A DNA stretch of 64,000 nucleotides, taken from NCBI RefSeq assembly GCF_900460535.1, contig NZ_UHIL01000002.1, positions 682,001 through 746,000 of the forward strand, written 5' to 3'. Positions 61,551 to 64,000 of this stretch are shown here, piece after piece. The translations under genes and the position numbers were made by a program. This stretch comes from Vibrio parahaemolyticus (GTDB lineage Bacteria; Pseudomonadota; Gammaproteobacteria; Enterobacterales; Vibrionaceae). Positions within the stretch are counted from its first letter, which is position 1. The number at the start of each line of letters is the position of its first letter. The notes beneath the pieces were generated by a model, which was not told the origin of the DNA, ran no database searches, and saw only the letters and a list, made by a program, of their open reading frames with translations.

Positions 61551-62306
61551 TTAAAGATAGTGTTTGACGATGTTATCGATCTCTCCCGAGGCTTTTAGAT
61601 CCGACAGGCGTTGATTAATAAAGTGTTGTACTTCAGGTTTCATCTCTGGAGAAAAGGCCAGATAGATCGAATAGTCGGGGATCACAGCGCTAAAAGATTG
61701 AATCTCAAATTGTTCGAGTGGCAGTTCCAGACGTTTTAAGTTGTACATCACCCGCGATTCCATCTCGACAAACGCCGTATCGCCTGGCGTTCTCTGAATT
61801 ACGCGATATGCGGCGTCGTAATCTTTAACGCGCATCTCGTTGACGGTTTTATCTTCAAAAAACGGCATTAAGTTTGGGTAGTCGAAACCTAGCAGCAACA
61901 CGATGGAACGACCTTTGATGTCTTGCATGGTATTGAATTTAAAAGGCGCATCACTGCTGGATACCAACACGTGTTTTACAGTGTAAATAGGCTCTTTAGA
62001 TAAGTTTTCTGATTGAACTCGGCCCCAATCAGGGCTGCCGTATGTCAGCCAGTTTTCTTCCCCACCCGCTTCTAATACTGAAATCATGCGCTTAAACGGA
62101 TAGGTGTGAAAATTCACCTTATAATCTGAGTTGGCAAAAATCGCGTTCACAATATCCGTCACGATCCCGGCGTGTTGTTGTCCTTGTTGTTCGATTTGAA
62201 ATGGCCTTGCTTGGTCGGCGATAACGTAATAATTCACCTCTTCAGCGGCGGTCGCTGCACTGACTGCCATACAACTAAAAGCCAATACACGTAGAAGTCC
62301 TTTCAT
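61551..62306 (-). CDS. SBP_bac_3 periplasmic solute-binding protein
   Basis: A 251-residue protein with signal peptide (MKGLLRVLAFSCMAVSAATA). The rest is a small type II binding protein of the amino-acid family (IVTDIVNAIFANSDYKVNFHTYPFKRMI; PGDTAFVEMESRVMYNL). GAGGATAGG lies before the ATG. It is divergent from a hybrid histidine kinase and has no transporter partners, so it may feed a signal to that kinase. That is inference. A parS2 site (61975-61987) lies in the gene. Confidence 0.82.
   Translation of the reverse strand: MKGLLRVLAFSCMAVSAATAAEEVNYYVIADQARPFQIEQQGQQHAGIVTDIVNAIFANSDYKVNFHTYPFKRMISVLEAGGEENWLTYGSPDWGRVQSENLSKEPIYTVKHVLVSSSDAPFKFNTMQDIKGRSIVLLLGFDYPNLMPFFEDKTVNEMRVKDYDAAYRVIQRTPGDTAFVEMESRVMYNLKRLELPLEQFEIQSFSAVIPDYSIYLAFSPEMKPEVQHFINQRLSDLKASGEIDNIVKHYL
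61975..61987. other. parS2: parS2-type palindrome inside the solute-binding protein gene
   Basis: TTTACAGTGTAAA, exact, about 7 kb right of the iterons. Confidence 0.75.
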
Positions 62307-62374
62307 CCTATCCTCGATTATTATTTGCTCACGACTATATTTAGAGTAGCGCAAGATTATCGGAGTGATTTCAT

Positions 62375-64000
62375 ATGGATGTAAAAGAGCGAACTCAACG
62401 CCGGTTTAGTATCGGTAACCAGCTTATGCTGGCGGTTTTAACGTTGAGTTTGATCTTTACGTTAGTCATTTCTGCTATCAGTTTATACCGTGATTTTCAA
62501 GAAGAGTTGTCCCATCTCGACACCGACTTAAAACAAGTGGAGTCGAGCTACCTCTCCAGCTTTTCAGCCAGTTTGTGGGTTGAAGACCGTGAGCTGTTAC
62601 TCACCCAAGCGCTGGGAGCGATGCGTTTGCCATCGGTGGATTACCTATGCATTGCTACCAAAGACGAAGTTATCATCGAGCTCGGAACAGAAATCAAGCA
62701 AGATGTGGTTGAGAGGCGTTGGCCGATGCAGTTTAGTGTGGGGGAAAAAACGTTTGAGCTCGCAGAGCTGACTGTGCAGTCTGACCTTAGCGCCGTCTAT
62801 CAAGATTTATGGCAACAGTTCTTTTTTCTGCTCACGACAGAAGCGATAAAAATTTTGCTGTTGATGGTTGGGGTGTTGTGGGTTGCCTTCCGTTTATTGG
62901 TGAATCCTTTGCAGTTGCTTTCCGGTGCGGTGAGTGATTTTAGCGGCGGTAATGCGCCGAGTACGGTCACGCTGCCCAAACGTTGGTGTTTTGATGAAGT
63001 CAGCTTGTTGGCGCAAAAATACAATCGAAGCGTGCAAAAAGTGCGTGAGCATCAAGCCGAGTTAGAAGCAGAGCGAGATAAGGCGGAAGTTGCCAATCGC
63101 AAGAAAAGTGAGTTTCTCGCGACCATGAGCCACGAGATCCGCACCCCTATGAATGGCATTATTGGTGTGGCGTCGCTGCTTAGTGATACTAAGCTCGATC
63201 CGCAGCAAAAAGAATTTGTGGAGATCATCGATAACTCATCGCAATCGCTCATGACCATTATTGATGACATCCTCGATTTCTCCAAAGTCGAAGCGGGGAA
63301 GGTGGAACTCGCCAGCGAGACGTATCATTTTCGCCAGTTATTAGATGATGTGATCAGCTTACACACAGTAAAAGCGCAGCAAAAGAATTTGCAATTGCTC
63401 AGTGATATCGACCCTAAGTTGCCCGCTGAAGTACAAGGAGATGAAGGGCGTCTGAAGCAGGTGCTCAATAACTTACTTAGCAACGCGGTCAAATTCACCG
63501 AGCGTGGTCATGTCAAATTACTTGTCTCATTGCACGAGCAAAACAACGATATCGCCCAAGTTCGCTTTCGCGTGGTGGACTCGGGGATAGGTATTGCCAA
63601 AGAGCACCAGCAAGCGGTGTTTGAAAGCTTTCAACAAGCCGATGGCAGTACAACTCGCAAATATGGTGGTACAGGGTTAGGTTTGGCGATTTGTGCCCAA
63701 CTCGTTCACATCATGGGTGGAGACATCAAGCTAACCAGTGAACTTGGCTTGGGAAGCTGTTTCGATTTCACCATTCCTTTAACGGTGGTGAGTGGTCTTC
63801 CAACATATACCGATCCGCTCAATGTGCTCGATTTTCCTCGAACAGAGGCGAATGAGGCAACGAACAAAAATCCAGATACGCCGTGGGTTTTGATTGTCGA
63901 AGATACAGAAGTGAATCAGAGGGTTGTTCGCATTATGCTGGAGCAGCTAGGGCTTAAAGTCAGTGTCGCGAGCCATGGTGAAGAAGCGCTGCAGTTATGC
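62375..64000 (+). CDS. hybrid sensor histidine kinase, truncated by the window
   Basis: An open frame of 542 codons that runs off the right edge. It begins [17 protein letters not shown] and has two membrane helices ([37 protein letters not shown]) around a periplasmic domain of about 130 residues. The kinase core has His253 in [12 protein letters not shown], then [22 protein letters not shown] and [11 protein letters not shown] receiver domain starts near residue 505 ([15 protein letters not shown]) and is incomplete. A CGGAG site precedes the ATG. It is divergent from the SBP_bac_3 gene. Confidence 0.9.
   Translation, partial: MDVKERTQRRFSIGNQLMLAVLTLSLIFTLVISAISLYRDFQEELSHLDTDLKQVESSYLSSFSASLWVEDRELLLTQALGAMRLPSVDYLCIATKDEVIIELGTEIKQDVVERRWPMQFSVGEKTFELAELTVQSDLSAVYQDLWQQFFFLLTTEAIKILLLMVGVLWVAFRLLVNPLQLLSGAVSDFSGGNAPSTVTLPKRWCFDEVSLLAQKYNRSVQKVREHQAELEAERDKAEVANRKKSEFLATMSHEIRTPMNGIIGVASLLSDTKLDPQQKEFVEIIDNSSQSLMTIIDDILDFSKVEAGKVELASETYHFRQLLDDVISLHTVKAQQKNLQLLSDIDPKLPAEVQGDEGRLKQVLNNLLSNAVKFTERGHVKLLVSLHEQNNDIAQVRFRVVDSGIGIAKEHQQAVFESFQQADGSTTRKYGGTGLGLAICAQLVHIMGGDIKLTSELGLGSCFDFTIPLTVVSGLPTYTDPLNVLDFPRTEANEATNKNPDTPWVLIVEDTEVNQRVVRIMLEQLGLKVSVASHGEEALQLC

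Noticed and set aside
1..64000. Insertion sequences, integron cassettes, CRISPR arrays, tRNA or rRNA genes
   Set aside because: No transposase or integrase frames, no attC-like or CRISPR-like repeat series, and no cloverleaf or rRNA sequence were found on either strand.

Overview
The window looks like the replication-origin region of the second chromosome of a Vibrio (Vibrionaceae; the Harveyi clade is plausible but cannot be fixed from sequence alone). The diagnostic block is parB2-parA2 / oriCII / rctB at 51.6-57.0 kb. It has six RctB-type iterons with 22-23 bp spacing, a perfect DnaA box, an AT-rich unwinding region with six ATCA motifs, and eight exact TTTACANTGTAAA (parS2-type) palindromes spread over the window. 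No rRNA, tRNA, CRISPR array, transposase or prophage gene was seen. Coding density and base composition look even, so this is mostly ordinary core secondary-chromosome DNA with a very structured origin.

Layout. 0-10 kb: the end of a LysR gene, a family 4 6-phospho-beta-glucosidase, an oxidoreductase with an AraC regulator, a MOSC protein, a DEAD-box helicase, a periplasmic tandem carboxymuconolactone decarboxylase-like protein with a cupin and a divergent AraC regulator, and CtlX. 10-16.9 kb: an ABC exporter, DUF445, an Lrp-type regulator, two GNAT acetyltransferases, an RRM protein and several very small proteins. 16.9-23.6 kb: the proline-use cluster putR / putA / stand-alone PutA C-terminal domain / putP. 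23.6-24.4 kb: an 800-bp gene-free stretch holding a candidate small RNA with a strong terminator, framed by RctB-type sites. 24.4-29.4 kb: a PAS-LuxR regulator, pdxH, a DctB-like kinase and a DctD-like regulator whose AAA+ domain is degenerate. 29.5-35.8 kb: a Lap module (LapC, LapG, LapD, LapB) for c-di-GMP controlled surface retention of a type I secreted adhesin; the adhesin itself is not here. 36-37.6 kb: a small mechanosensitive channel and a flavodoxin-like reductase. 37.7-44.9 kb: a murein-recycling cluster (OppA/MppA-like binding protein, MpaA, MurR, MurQ, MurP, porin) with a good CRP site. 45-49 kb: a peptidase E-like protein, a LysR regulator, a CatB-like acetyltransferase and a DUF342 protein. 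49-57 kb: the parS2 cluster, TmcA, ParB2, ParA2, oriCII and RctB. 57-64 kb: two orphan OppD/OppF-type ATPases behind a Fur box, a RibX(NADAR)-RibA fusion, an SBP_bac_3 binding protein and a divergent hybrid sensor kinase that runs off the window.

The most notable structure not explained by genes is a second, distal set of RctB-like sites 30-34 kb from the iterons, in and around putA and putR. It includes an identical 18-mer (CCTTGATCATGCTTTCGG) inside putA and between genes, and a 30-bp near-perfect palindrome made of two sites facing each other. Other points worth a second look are the split PutA, the degenerate DctD, the C-rich candidate small RNA, and the use of coding sequence to carry parS2 and RctB sites. 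All assignments are from reading the sequence and family knowledge; no database search was run.
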